Part shown: piece after piece, positions 17,338 to 26,838 of the stretch | How the letters are laid out: each line of letters starts with the position of its first letter | Numbering within the stretch: position 1 is the stretch's first letter | Assembly (NCBI RefSeq): GCF_002970975.1 | Contig: NZ_PNFA01000007.1 | Coordinates: 1-64,000, forward strand | DNA: 64,000 bases | Reading direction: 5' to 3' | From: Microbacterium halophytorum | Lineage (GTDB): Bacteria > Actinomycetota > Actinomycetes > Actinomycetales > Microbacteriaceae | Translations under genes and position numbers: made by a program | The notes under the pieces: model-generated | The model's input: the letters and a program-made list of their open reading frames with translations, nothing else | Told to the model about the DNA's origin: nothing | Databases searched by the model: none

Positions 17338-19424
17338 GCGGGGCGGGCGGTGCCTGCCGCGTCGTCGTGGTCGGCAGCGGCATCGCGGGCCTGACCGCGG
17401 CTCTCGAAGCCCACGCCGCGGGTGCGTGCGTCACGGTGCTCACCAAGGCCGCGGCCGACGCGTCGAGCACGCGCTTCGCACAGGGCGGCATCGCAGCGGT
17501 CACGACGCCGGATGACTCCGTCGCCTCGCACATCGAAGACACCCTGATCGCGGGCGGCGGGCACGCGGACCCGGATGCCGTGCGTGCGCTGGTCACCGAG
17601 GGCATCGCCGCGATCGTCGCGCTCGAGGCGCGCGGTGTCGCGTTCGACCGCGACGCCGACGGTGAGCCACTGCTCGGGCGGGAGGGTGCGCACTCGCTCG
17701 CGCGCATCCTGCACGCGGGCGGCGACGCGACGGGTGCGGAGATCCAGCGGGCGCTGCTCGCCGAATGCGCCGCGCGCGGCATCGCGGTGCGGGAGGGGGC
17801 CTTCGTCACCGACATAGTCGTCGAGGCCGGGCAGGTCGCCGGAGTGCGCGTACTCGGCGGGCGCGACGCGCCGTACGCCGATCACCAGAACGCAAGCAGC
17901 CGTTGGCGATGCGAGGCAGCGGCTCAACTCAGCATTCGGCGCGAGAGCAGCCGTCGCCGAACGCCCGCAGCGCATTCGGACGGAATGGGCAGCGCGCGCA
18001 TCGACCGGAGCGGTGGCGCGGAACGTGCCGGCGGCCATCGGCGCGCGCCCGAACCCGACACCGCGTGCGCGGACGAACTCGTTCGGGCCGACGCCGTCAT
18101 CCTCGCCACGGGAGGGCTCGGCCAGGTGTACGGCACGACGACGAACCCGGATGTCGCGACGGGCGACGGCGTCGCGCTCGCACTGCGCGCCGGTGCCGAG
18201 GTGCGCGACATGGAGTTCGTGCAGTTCCACCCGACGGTCCTCGCCGCGGGCGAGCCGTTCCTGATCTCGGAGGCCGTGCGGGGCGAGGGCGCCGTGCTCC
18301 GCGACGAGCACGGGCGCCGCTTCGCTCTCGACGCGCATCCGGACGGCGAACTCGCGCCCCGCGACGTGGTCGCCCGCGCGATCTCCCGAGCGATGGCGGA
18401 ACAGGGCGGCCGCCCCGTGCAGCTCGACGCGACGGCGCTCGGCGCCGACTTCCTCGCCCGCCGCTTCCCCACGATCGACCGGGCGGTGCGCGAGCGCGGC
18501 CTCGATTGGTCGCGCGAGCCGATTCCGGTCGCCCCCGCCGCGCACTACGCGATGGGCGGCGTCGCCACCGAACTCGACGGCCGCACGAGCGTTCCCGGCC
18601 TCTTCGCGGCGGGCGAGACAGCCCGCACGGGCGTGCACGGCGCGAACCGCCTCGCCTCGAACTCGCTGCTCGAAGGTGCGGTCTTCGGCGCCAGGGCGGG
18701 GCGCGCCGCACGCATTCCCGATGGCGCATACGTCTCCGCGCGGGAGGAAGCCCCAGCCGGCGGTGCCGCCTTCCCCACGGGCCACCCGCCGCAGAGCACG
18801 AGCACCCACGTGCGCGCCGCATCGCCGTTCGACGCACGGTTCGCGGGCGATCCCGTATCCGGTGCTGTCGAGCCCAATGCCGCATCCGAGCCGGTGCAGC
18901 GACCCGATACGACAGCGCAGCTCGGCATCACGTCGACGAGCACGACGCCCCTCACCGGCGCCGCACCCGCCGCCTCCCCACACCAGGCCCCGACCCCGCC
19001 CGCGGCCGCCTTCTCCCGCGCGGCGCTGCAGCGGCTGATGCGCCGCCGCGCGGGCCTCGAGCGCGACGGCGACGGCCTCACAGCCGCGGCCGAGACGATC
19101 GCCGCCTGGCGCGCGCACCTGCCCGCGCCGCACACGCCCTACGAGCATGAGGACCGCAACCTGCTCGACGTCGCCGCCGAGATCATCGCGGCCGCGGCGG
19201 CGCGCGTCTCTTCGCTCGGCGCCCACTGGCGCTCCGATGCGCCCACCGACCGCGGGCCGGAACACTCTCGACCCGCCCAACCGGCGCCCCGCGCCCGCGC
19301 ACCCCGCCGCTCCGAGCGCCCGGATGCCGCTCGCGTCCCGGAGCTCGCCTCCACCCGTGCGCATCACATACCCCAACCCGCATATGACGCATCCGCTGAC
19401 CCCGCCCTGGAGGCCGCATGCTGA
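17334..19424 (+). CDS. nadB: L-aspartate oxidase with two large insertions
   Basis: This FAD enzyme oxidises aspartate to iminoaspartate for NadA. The Rossmann start is VVVVGSGIAGLTAALEA, the flavin/active-site stretches are STRFAQGGIAAV and GVHGANRLASNSLLEGAVFG. At 696 residues it is roughly 150 longer than usual. One insertion lies between VRVLGG (residue 173) and the conserved ADAVILATGGLGQ (about 253) and is Arg/Ser-rich. A second, about 100 residues (457-559), is Pro/Ala/Thr-rich and precedes the C-terminal helical domain. The frame is intact, so the gene is probably functional. GTG 17334 overlaps the nadA stop; the 3' end overlaps nadC by 7 bp. Confidence 0.92.
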   Translation: MSGAGGACRVVVVGSGIAGLTAALEAHAAGACVTVLTKAAADASSTRFAQGGIAAVTTPDDSVASHIEDTLIAGGGHADPDAVRALVTEGIAAIVALEARGVAFDRDADGEPLLGREGAHSLARILHAGGDATGAEIQRALLAECAARGIAVREGAFVTDIVVEAGQVAGVRVLGGRDAPYADHQNASSRWRCEAAAQLSIRRESSRRRTPAAHSDGMGSARIDRSGGAERAGGHRRAPEPDTACADELVRADAVILATGGLGQVYGTTTNPDVATGDGVALALRAGAEVRDMEFVQFHPTVLAAGEPFLISEAVRGEGAVLRDEHGRRFALDAHPDGELAPRDVVARAISRAMAEQGGRPVQLDATALGADFLARRFPTIDRAVRERGLDWSREPIPVAPAAHYAMGGVATELDGRTSVPGLFAAGETARTGVHGANRLASNSLLEGAVFGARAGRAARIPDGAYVSAREEAPAGGAAFPTGHPPQSTSTHVRAASPFDARFAGDPVSGAVEPNAASEPVQRPDTTAQLGITSTSTTPLTGAAPAASPHQAPTPPAAAFSRAALQRLMRRRAGLERDGDGLTAAAETIAAWRAHLPAPHTPYEHEDRNLLDVAAEIIAAAAARVSSLGAHWRSDAPTDRGPEHSRPAQPAPRARAPRRSERPDAARVPELASTRAHHIPQPAYDASADPALEAAC

Positions 19425-20272
19425 CGAACACCATGATCGAGCGGGTCATCTCAGCCGCTCTCGACGAGGACGCCCCGTGGGGTGACGTAACGAGCGAGGC
19501 GCTCATCCCCGCCGACGCGACGGCCGACGCGCGGCTCGTCGCGCGCGAGGCGGGCGTCCTCAGCGGGGGCGACGTATTCGCGGCGGCGTTCCGGATGACC
19601 GATCCGAGCATCCGCGTCGAGTTCGCCGCCACCGACGGCGACGAGTTCGGCACAGGTGCCGAACTCGCGCGCGTCACGGGCCCCGCCCGCGGCGTGCTGA
19701 CGGCCGAGCGGGTCGCCCTCAACCTGACGCAGCGCATGTGCGGCGTCACGACGCTCACGTCGCGCTACGTCGCGGAGGTCGCGGGCACGGGCGCGCGCAT
19801 CGCCGACACCCGCAAGACGACCCCCGGCCTGCGGGGGCTCGAGCGGAGCGCCGTGCGGGCAGGCGGCGGGCACAACCACCGCTTCTCGCTCTCGGACGCC
19901 GTGATGGCCAAGGACAACCACCTCGCGGTCATCCGGGCCAGAACCGGCCTGACGACGGCCGAGGCGCTGCGCAGGGCGATCGCGACGCTTCCCCACACGA
20001 TGCACGTCGAGGTGGAGGTCGACCGCCTCGACCAGATCGACGAGGTGCTGGCCGCGGGTGTCGGCACGATCATGCTCGACAACTTCTCGCTCGACGACCT
20101 GCGCATCGGCGTCGAGCAGATCGCGGGCCGCGCGACGGTCGAGGCCTCCGGCGGCGTCTCGCTCGAGACGGTCGGCGCCATCGCCCGCACGGGCGTCGAC
20201 GTCATCTCGGTCGGCGCGCTGACGCACTCGGCCCGTGCGATCGACCTCGGGCTCGATATCGAGACGGTGTGA
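19418..20272 (+). CDS. nadC: Nicotinate-nucleotide pyrophosphorylase (carboxylating)
   Basis: This 284-residue quinolinate phosphoribosyltransferase makes nicotinate mononucleotide from quinolinate and PRPP. Conserved segments are LNLTQRMCGVTTLT, DTRKTTPGLRGLER, the KDNHL motif in VMAKDNHLAVI, and VEASGGVSLETV with SVGALTHS at the end. GGAGGCCGC precedes the ATG, which overlaps nadB by 7 bp, implying translational coupling. It is the third step enzyme of the nadABC operon. Confidence 0.97.
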   Translation: MLTNTMIERVISAALDEDAPWGDVTSEALIPADATADARLVAREAGVLSGGDVFAAAFRMTDPSIRVEFAATDGDEFGTGAELARVTGPARGVLTAERVALNLTQRMCGVTTLTSRYVAEVAGTGARIADTRKTTPGLRGLERSAVRAGGGHNHRFSLSDAVMAKDNHLAVIRARTGLTTAEALRRAIATLPHTMHVEVEVDRLDQIDEVLAAGVGTIMLDNFSLDDLRIGVEQIAGRATVEASGGVSLETVGAIARTGVDVISVGALTHSARAIDLGLDIETV

Positions 20273-20276
20273 CCGG

Positions 20277-21410
20277 ATGCTCTACCTCGACCATGCCGCG
20301 ACGACGCCTGTCAGGCGCGAGGTGCTCGAGGCGATCACGCCCCACCTGACGACCGAGTTCGGCAACCCGTCGAGCGCCCATTCGGCCGGTGAGCGCGCCC
20401 GCGAGGCCCTCGACGGCGCGCGCCACAGGGTCGCCGCGGCACTGGGCGCGCGGCCCGGCGACGTGGTGTTCACGTCGGGCGGCACCGAGGCGAACAACCT
20501 CGCGGTGCAGGGCATCGGCTTCGCCGCCGCGCTCGGCCGCGGCGCCCGGCACATCGTGACGACGCCGATCGAGCACTCCTCGCTGCTGGAGCCCGCGCGC
20601 TTCCTCGCCCGCGTGCACGGGTTCGAGGTCACCGAGGTCCCCGTCGACCGGTACGGCAGGGTCGACCCGGCCGGCATCGCCCGCGTCCTCCGCCCCGACA
20701 CCGCCCTCGTCGCGGTCGGCGCCGCGAACAACGAGATCGGCACGGTGCAGCCGGTCGCCGAGATCGCCGCGGCCTGTCGCGAGAGCGGCGTCCCCCTGCA
20801 CGTCGACGCGGTGCAGGCCGCCGGGTGGCTGCCGCTCGGTGACCTCGGCGCGGATTCCATCGCGGTCTCCGGCCACAAGCTCGGCGGCTTGCAGGGCACC
20901 GGCGCCCTCGCCGTCCGCCGCCGCATCCCGCTCGAGCCGATCCTGCACGGCGGCGGCCAGGAACGAGGCGCCCGCTCGGGCACAGAGAACGTCGCGGGCG
21001 CGGTCGCACTCGGCGTCGCGCTCGAGCTCGCCGAGCGCGAGCGCGCGGAGGCCGCCGCGCGCGTCGCGCGCATCCGCGACGCTTTCGTCGACGAAGTGCT
21101 CAACCGCGCCCCGAACGCCTGGCTCACGGGGCATCCGGATGACCGCCTCCCGTCGATCGCCAGCTTCGTCCTGCCGGGCGTCAACGGCGAGTCGGTGCTG
21201 ATCGAGCTCGCGCGCAGCGGGGTGCTCGCGTCGAGCGGCTCGGCCTGTCGCGCCGGCAGCACGGAGCCCTCGCACGTGCTGCTCGCGGCGGGCTTCGACG
21301 CCGACACGGCGCGCACCGCGATCCGGTTCTCCCTGCCGCGTGGGCTCGACAGCAGTCTCTCCCCCGTCGCGCGCGCCCTGGCGGATGCGGCGGACACCCT
21401 CGCGGCGTAG
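20277..21410 (+). CDS. Cysteine desulfurase (NifS/IscS-like) of the nad operon
   Basis: This 377-residue class-V PLP enzyme removes sulphur from cysteine. The PLP lysine lies in SGHKLGGLQG near residue 204, the cofactor-binding His in IEHSSLL, and the active cysteine in ASSGSACRAGS near residue 323. It starts 4 bp after nadC. Such NifS paralogues at the end of nad operons (called NadS or NifS in Bacillus) are known to mature the NadA iron-sulphur cluster, and that role is inferred here from position. A terminator-like family A repeat follows. Confidence 0.93.
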   Translation: MLYLDHAATTPVRREVLEAITPHLTTEFGNPSSAHSAGERAREALDGARHRVAAALGARPGDVVFTSGGTEANNLAVQGIGFAAALGRGARHIVTTPIEHSSLLEPARFLARVHGFEVTEVPVDRYGRVDPAGIARVLRPDTALVAVGAANNEIGTVQPVAEIAAACRESGVPLHVDAVQAAGWLPLGDLGADSIAVSGHKLGGLQGTGALAVRRRIPLEPILHGGGQERGARSGTENVAGAVALGVALELAERERAEAAARVARIRDAFVDEVLNRAPNAWLTGHPDDRLPSIASFVLPGVNGESVLIELARSGVLASSGSACRAGSTEPSHVLLAAGFDADTARTAIRFSLPRGLDSSLSPVARALADAADTLAA

Positions 21411-21438
21411 TCCCACGGTCCGGCCGCCGAACTCGACG

Positions 21439-21536
21439 GCGCACAACGCAGTCAATCCGCGACCTCGCCCACCCTCCGTCCGCGGAATCTTGCAGCACGC
21501 CGCACTGGGCGCCGGGGACCTGACTGCGTTGTGCGC
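21439..21536. repeat. Family A inverted-repeat element (copy 1)
   Basis: Perfect 16-base arms, GCGCACAACGCAGTCA at 21439-21454 and its complement at 21521-21536, flank a 66-base centre. It sits between the convergent cysteine desulfurase and GH127 genes. The same arm sequence recurs at 27886, 32781 and 51771. Confidence 0.85.
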
Positions 21537-21560
21537 GCGTCGACCGACACACGCGAGCCG

Positions 21561-23489
21561 TCACCCCGCCTCGGGGATCCAGACCCGCATGGTCGACGGG
21601 CCGCGCTGGGCCCAGGAGTGATACGGAACGAGCGGCACCTCGACGGGCGCACCAGATGCCGGCGCCTGGGCCGTTCCGAACGGCCACGCGGCATCCGGAT
21701 GCTCCCGCAGCCGCAGCATCGCGACCACGCGGCCGTCGGCCTCCCGAGGAGGCTCATCGGCGACGAGCTCCGCGTCCGCGACGTCGGCGCCTCCGGGAAG
21801 GTCCACCGACTCGAGCGCGTACACCTCGGGACCGCGCTCGACCGCGATGGTTCCGCGTACGGCGTCGATGCGGGGGTCGGGGCGCGTCACCCGCGGGGCC
21901 ATCGGCAGGCTCAGCACGACGCGGTCGCCCGACGCGAACTCCCGCCGCACGACGGCGTACCCCGGCGTCGCCGGGACCTCCTCGCGCGAGCCGTCCGCCG
22001 CCTCGACGACGCACCTCGCGCCCTCCGCCCAGGCGGGAACGCGCAGCGACAGCGCCCACTCGCCCCCCGGCGACTCCCCGATCGTCACGGAGACCTCGCC
22101 GGCGCGCGGGTATTCGGTATCGACCGCGAGCGCCACCGAACGCCCGCCGCCGAGGCTCGTGCGCACCGTCGACGGCGCGAACTGGTGCAGCTGCACGCCG
22201 TCGTCGTCGGCCGTTGCGACGTACGCCGCGAGGCTCGCGAGCGTTCTGGCGACGTTCGGCGGGCAGCAGGCGACCGAGAACCAGGGCGCCCGCAGCGACG
22301 ACTCGGCGCGCGGCACCGCCGCATCCGGGTCCGCCGGTGCACCAGGTGTGCGCTGGTGCAGCGTGTTGGCGTAGTAGAACACCGTGCCTTCGTCGGAGGG
22401 CGATGTCGCCACGACGTTGTAGAGCGTCCGTTCGATCAGGTCGGCGTATTCGGCGCCACCGCGGGCGAGCAGCAGACGCCAGCTGAACTGCACCGACGCG
22501 ATGCCGGCGCAGGTCTCGGAGTACGCCCTGTCGCTCGGCAGCTCGAAGTCGGCGCCGAACGCCTCGTCCTGATGGTGCGCGCCCTGACCGCCCGTGATGT
22601 ACGTGCGGCGAGCGACCGTCGTGCGCCACTGGGTCACGAGCGCGTCGAGCAGCGGGGCATCTCCTGTCTCGACGGCGACGTCGGCTGCCCCGGATGCGAG
22701 GTAGTTCGCCCGCACCGCATGCCCGCGCATCACCGTCGACTCGCGCACGGGCACGTCGTCCTGGAAGTACGCCGGTCCGAACTCGATCGCAGGGAGCGTG
22801 CCCGTGCCCCGCCTCTCGACGAACAGGCGAGCCTGCTCGACGTAGCGCGGCTCGCCGAGCGCGCGGCCGAGCTCGACCAGGGCCGTCTCGATCTCGGCGT
22901 GCCCGCAGACCGACGCGATTCCGCCCTCGCCGAACACCTCGCAGACCAGGTCGGCCGCCCGCGCCGCGACGCCGACGAGGCCGTCGTCGGCGTCGGGGGC
23001 CGTGCGGTGCCGGGCGGCGGCCGCCTGGAACAGGTGGCCGAGGCAGTACAGCTCGTGACCCCACGCGAGGTCGCTCCACCGGGGCGCCTGGCCCGCCCGA
23101 CCGAAGTTCGTGTTCAGGTACCCGTCGGGCTCCTGTGCCGCGGCCACCCGCGCCACGATCCGGCGCAGGCGCGCCTCGAGCTCGTCATCCGGTGCGCGCC
23201 CCAGCTCCCAGGCGACCGCCTCGAGGTACTTGTACACCTCGGAGTCGGCGAACTCCCTTCCCCTGCGCTGCTCGACGATGCCGCCCGAGGCCGCGAGGTC
23301 GAAGTTCCGGATCCACCCCTCCCGTTCGAGCCAGCGCTCGACGTGTGCGAGGGTCGCGCCCCGATTCGCGCGCTGACGCTCGTGCCAGAACCCGCCCGTG
23401 ATGGCGACCTCGTCGATCCCGAGGGGCCGGAGACGACCGGCGGACGGGACGGTGGGAGCGGAGATGGGGTGCGTCGATGCGTCGGTCAT
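21561..23489 (-). CDS. GH127 family beta-L-arabinofuranosidase-like glycoside hydrolase
   Basis: This protein of about 642 residues has an alpha/alpha-barrel with the FWHERQRANRGATL start and the zinc/nucleophile region of GH127: SVACCPPNVARTLASLA, Cys408-Cys409, where one cysteine is the catalytic nucleophile in characterised members. No signal peptide is seen, so it should act on imported arabino-oligosaccharides in the cytoplasm. It is the last gene of the LacI-controlled ABC operon. ATG 23489 has AAGGG at ideal spacing; ATG 23495, two codons earlier, overlaps the upstream stop and is the alternative. Confidence 0.9.
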   Translation of the reverse strand: MTDASTHPISAPTVPSAGRLRPLGIDEVAITGGFWHERQRANRGATLAHVERWLEREGWIRNFDLAASGGIVEQRRGREFADSEVYKYLEAVAWELGRAPDDELEARLRRIVARVAAAQEPDGYLNTNFGRAGQAPRWSDLAWGHELYCLGHLFQAAAARHRTAPDADDGLVGVAARAADLVCEVFGEGGIASVCGHAEIETALVELGRALGEPRYVEQARLFVERRGTGTLPAIEFGPAYFQDDVPVRESTVMRGHAVRANYLASGAADVAVETGDAPLLDALVTQWRTTVARRTYITGGQGAHHQDEAFGADFELPSDRAYSETCAGIASVQFSWRLLLARGGAEYADLIERTLYNVVATSPSDEGTVFYYANTLHQRTPGAPADPDAAVPRAESSLRAPWFSVACCPPNVARTLASLAAYVATADDDGVQLHQFAPSTVRTSLGGGRSVALAVDTEYPRAGEVSVTIGESPGGEWALSLRVPAWAEGARCVVEAADGSREEVPATPGYAVVRREFASGDRVVLSLPMAPRVTRPDPRIDAVRGTIAVERGPEVYALESVDLPGGADVADAELVADEPPREADGRVVAMLRLREHPDAAWPFGTAQAPASGAPVEVPLVPYHSWAQRGPSTMRVWIPEAG

Positions 23490-23491
23490 GG

Positions 23492-24385
23492 TCATCCCTT
23501 GAATGCGCCGGACATGAAGCCCTGCACGTAGTGGCGTTGGAGGAGGAGGAACAGCAGCACGCAGGGCACCGCGAGCACCGTCACGCCCGCGAGCGTCGCG
23601 CCGTAGTCGATGACGCCCATCGTCTGCGCGCGCAGGTTCGCGACCGCGAGCGGCAGGGTCATCCGGTCGGTGTCGCTGATCAGGATGAGCGGGGCGATGA
23701 AGTCGTTCCACGCCGTGAGGAACGCGAACAGGCCGACCGTGATCAGGCCCGGCTTCGTGGCGTGGATGAGCACCCGCCACAGGGCGGTGAACTTCGTGCA
23801 GCCGTCGACGAGGGCTGCTTCGTCGAGCTCGCGCGGGATCGACTCGAACGAGATGCGCATCATGAATGTCGAGAACGGCAGTTGGAACATCGTCAGAACC
23901 AGCGCGACCCCGACCGTGGTGTTGCCGAGCCCGATCTCGTTCAGGATGACGTACAGCGGGATGAGGATCGTCGCGTACGGCACCATCAGCACGGCGAGCG
24001 TCGTCAGGAACAGCGCGTTCTTGCCGGGGAACCGGAATCGGGCGAACGCGTAGCCGCCGAGGAACGAGATCAGCAGCGTGAGCACGACGGTCAGGCCGGA
24101 GACGACGAACGAGTTCCACAGGTAGACCCAGATGCCCGCCTGGAACTCGGCAAGCGTGGCGTAGTTACCGACGCCCCAGCCGTCGGTCTGGCTCGTCCCG
24201 GCGCGTGGGGCGAACGACGAGACGACCGCCCAGATGATCGGGTACAGGAAGACCGCGGCGAGCGCCGCCGTGACGATCACGAACGGCAGGGCGCGCAGGG
24301 CGCGCGGCCAGCTGAACCGCTCGCGACCGCCGCTGCCGCCCGTCGTGATGACGCGGGTCGTGGTGAATCGGGTGGTCGTCGACAT
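23492..24385 (-). CDS. Carbohydrate ABC transporter permease (MalG type)
   Basis: This 297-residue inner-membrane permease has six hydrophobic segments and the EAA loop ELDEAALVDGCTKFTALWRV, which docks to the ATPase. It pairs with the MalF-type permease encoded 3 bp upstream and precedes the GH127 gene with an overlapping stop/start. No ATPase gene is in the cluster; a shared MsiK-type ATPase elsewhere is expected, as is usual in actinobacteria. Confidence 0.95.
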   Translation of the reverse strand: MSTTTRFTTTRVITTGGSGGRERFSWPRALRALPFVIVTAALAAVFLYPIIWAVVSSFAPRAGTSQTDGWGVGNYATLAEFQAGIWVYLWNSFVVSGLTVVLTLLISFLGGYAFARFRFPGKNALFLTTLAVLMVPYATILIPLYVILNEIGLGNTTVGVALVLTMFQLPFSTFMMRISFESIPRELDEAALVDGCTKFTALWRVLIHATKPGLITVGLFAFLTAWNDFIAPLILISDTDRMTLPLAVANLRAQTMGVIDYGATLAGVTVLAVPCVLLFLLLQRHYVQGFMSGAFKG

Positions 24386-24388
24386 GGC

Positions 24389-25288
24389 TCAGCTCCCCTC
24401 TCGGCCGCGGAGCACCCGCAGCTGGAAGATGTTGATCGCGACCAGCGCGAGGAGCACGATCACGGACAGGGCGCCGGAGACGCCGAGGTCGTTCTGCCCT
24501 TGGAAGGCCATCGAGTACATCAACTGCACGACCGTCATCGTGCTGTTGTCGGGGCCGCCCTTGGTCAGGATGTAGAACTGCTCGAACGCGAGCAGCGAAC
24601 CGGTCACGCACATCACGATCGTCAGCGCGAACGTCGAGCGAAGCAGAGGGACCGTGATGTGGATGAAGGTCTGCCAGCGGCTGGAACCGTCGATCCGGGC
24701 CGCCTCGTACACGTCGCCGGGGATGGCTTGCAGCCCGACGAGGAGGAGCAGCATGTAGAAGCCGGTGAAGCGCCACACGATGAGGAACACGGTCGCCCAC
24801 AGCGCGCTTGCCGGGGTGCCGAGGATCGTGAAGTCGGCCGCCTGCATCCAGTCGGCGAACGGGCCGGCCAGCGGCGAATACAGCACGTAGAACAGCAGCG
24901 ACGCCGATGCGAGCCCCAGGGCGCTCGGGATGAGGAACGCCGTGCGCAGGAACGAACGCCAGCGCGACGACTCCTGCACGAGGAGCGCCAGCCCCAGGCC
25001 GAGACCGATGAGCAGCACCGTCGCGACGACGGTGTAGAGGATCGTGAACCGGACGGCCTGCCAGAACAGGCGGTTGTTCACCGCCGTGACGTAGTTCTCG
25101 GGCACGTTCCAGCCGCGGAAACCGGCGAACAGCGGCCAGTCGGCGAACGACATCACGGCGACGAGGATGAGGGGGATGACGAACAGGACGCCGACGAAGA
25201 GCGCCGTGGGGGCGGCGTACAGCCAGCCCTGGAGCGCCTCTCTGCGCCGGATCCTGCGGATCCGCGGCGACGGGGCATCGGTGGTCAT
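24389..25288 (-). CDS. Carbohydrate ABC transporter permease (MalF type)
   Basis: This 299-residue permease has six membrane segments and the EAA loop VYEAARIDGSSRWQTFIHIT. ATG 25288 (MTTDAPSPRIRRIRR) is preceded by AAAGGA at good spacing; the longer frame adds 42 low-complexity residues. It lies between the binding-protein gene and the MalG-type permease gene on the same strand. Confidence 0.95.
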   Translation of the reverse strand: MTTDAPSPRIRRIRRREALQGWLYAAPTALFVGVLFVIPLILVAVMSFADWPLFAGFRGWNVPENYVTAVNNRLFWQAVRFTILYTVVATVLLIGLGLGLALLVQESSRWRSFLRTAFLIPSALGLASASLLFYVLYSPLAGPFADWMQAADFTILGTPASALWATVFLIVWRFTGFYMLLLLVGLQAIPGDVYEAARIDGSSRWQTFIHITVPLLRSTFALTIVMCVTGSLLAFEQFYILTKGGPDNSTMTVVQLMYSMAFQGQNDLGVSGALSVIVLLALVAINIFQLRVLRGREGS

Positions 25289-25358
25289 AGGTGTCCTTTG
25301 CGCGGGGAGGATGGGGGTGCCCCGGCGGCCGCGGGCCGCCGGGGCACCCTGGTCGGAA

Positions 25359-26660
25359 CTACTGGGCGAGGATCTCGTCGATGAGGGCGTTGTCGTCCTC
25401 GAGCGTGCCGCCATCGCCGAGCACGGCGTTGCGGACGAGCGTCACCCACGGGCTCCCGACGGCGTTGAAAGCCTGCTGGAAATTGCGGGCGACGGGCGTC
25501 GAGCCCTGCGTCGCGACCTCATTGATCGCGACGAGGCGCGGGTCCTCCGACGCGTATTCGTTGTCGGTCAGGTCGGCGCGGGAGACGGCGTTCCCACCGG
25601 CCGCGAGCACGTCGACCTGTGCGTCCTCCGACATCAGCCACGACAGGAAGTTCCATGCCTGCGGGGCGAGCTCGGAGTCCTTCGAGATGCCGATGCTGTC
25701 GCCGCCGACGAAGGTCGACGCCCCGCCGTCGACGCCGGGGATCCCCGCGACGCCGGCGTCGAACTCGAGCGCCGGCAGGAGCGTGGCCGGGTACGGCATG
25801 ATGCCGACCTTGCCCTCCTGGAACGCGGCGACCCAGGTCGCGCCCGTCTCGTCCTCCGAACCGGGGGCGAGGACGCCGTCCTCCGCGAGACCGCGCCAGG
25901 TGTCGTAGATCTCGGCGGGGACCTCGGCGTCGAGCAGCGACTCCGTGCCGTCCTCGCTGAGCACCTCTTCACCGGATGCCCAGACGGACGGGAACCAGGT
26001 GAAGACGAGGCATCCGCCGCAGTTCAGCCCCGTCGCCGTGCCGGAGACGCCGTCGAGCCCGAGCCCGTCGACGGCCCGTGCGATCTCGGCGAAGTCGGCG
26101 AGGGTCTCCGGGGCCTGCTCTGGGTCGAAACCGGCCTGCTCGACGAGGTCCTTGTTCCACATCATCACCGAGAGGTCGAGCACGAACGGCAGCGTGTACT
26201 CAGCGTCGTCGATCGTTCCGGCCCGCATGTGTCCCTCGTTGATCTGGTCGGCGTAGTCGAGGCCGTCTATCAGCGGTGCCATGTCGGCGAACAGTCCCTG
26301 GTCGGCCCAGTTCGGCACATAGACGACGTCGGCCGCGAACAGGTCGGGCAGCTCCCCCGAACCCGCCGCTGCCCCGACCTTCGCGACGTAGTCGTCGTTG
26401 GGGACGACCGTGAGCTCGACCTGGTTCTCGTGGGTCTCGTTGTACGCATCGACGAGCAGGTGGGCCTGTGCCTCGATGGGCGCGCGGGTCCACAGCGTCA
26501 GCGTCGAGCCGTCGTCGACCCCCTCGACGGGGATCTCCTCGGCGTCGACGGCGCCGCCGGCCCCGCCGCCCGAGCAGGCGGCGAGGCCGAGCGCGACGGC
26601 GCCGACGGCTGTGATGGCGGCGGCTCTGCGGAGCGCCGATCGGGCAGGTGTGGTCTTCAT
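25359..26660 (-). CDS. Extracellular sugar-binding lipoprotein of the ABC importer
   Basis: This 433-residue solute-binding protein captures the substrate for the downstream permeases. A signal peptide ends with GLAAC, giving lipidated Cys29. The body is a type-1 sugar-binding fold (LTLWTRAPIEAQAH, LPFVLDLSVMMWNKDLVEQAG). The neighbouring GH127 enzyme suggests beta-L-arabinofuranosides or related oligosaccharides as ligand, which is inference. GAGGAG precedes the ATG; it is the first gene of the operon and divergent from lacI. Confidence 0.94.
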   Translation of the reverse strand: MKTTPARSALRRAAAITAVGAVALGLAACSGGGAGGAVDAEEIPVEGVDDGSTLTLWTRAPIEAQAHLLVDAYNETHENQVELTVVPNDDYVAKVGAAAGSGELPDLFAADVVYVPNWADQGLFADMAPLIDGLDYADQINEGHMRAGTIDDAEYTLPFVLDLSVMMWNKDLVEQAGFDPEQAPETLADFAEIARAVDGLGLDGVSGTATGLNCGGCLVFTWFPSVWASGEEVLSEDGTESLLDAEVPAEIYDTWRGLAEDGVLAPGSEDETGATWVAAFQEGKVGIMPYPATLLPALEFDAGVAGIPGVDGGASTFVGGDSIGISKDSELAPQAWNFLSWLMSEDAQVDVLAAGGNAVSRADLTDNEYASEDPRLVAINEVATQGSTPVARNFQQAFNAVGSPWVTLVRNAVLGDGGTLEDDNALIDEILAQ

Positions 26661-26727
26661 GTGCTGGCTCCTCATCGAGTCGACAGCCCAGCGCCTGGTT
26701 GCTGTGCTGCTCACAAAGGCGGGGACG

Positions 26728-26814
26728 TTTTCGAAATGCCTTTCGATCAGGCTAGAGCTGATACATCAGGGCGTCAAGTCTTCGAATCAATCGGCGCCAG
26801 ATACCGTTTTCGAA
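26728..26814. promoter_or_regulatory. Three TTCGAA boxes, candidate LacI-type operators
   Basis: The intergenic region between the binding-protein gene and the lacI-type gene holds TTCGAA at 26730-26735, 26781-26786 and 26809-26814, in contexts GTTTTCGAAAT, GTCTTCGAATC and GTTTTCGAATC. Repeated palindromic cores in a divergent regulator/operon promoter are what LacI family operators look like. The second and third are 28 bp apart, close to the lacI start. Confidence 0.65.
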
Positions 26815-26838
26815 TCGTTGCCATGGCACCCTGGAGTC

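Noticed and set aside
17880..18085. nadB as a broken pseudogene
   Set aside because: The insertion keeps the frame and all catalytic and FAD-binding segments are intact, so a functional enzyme with inserts is more likely.
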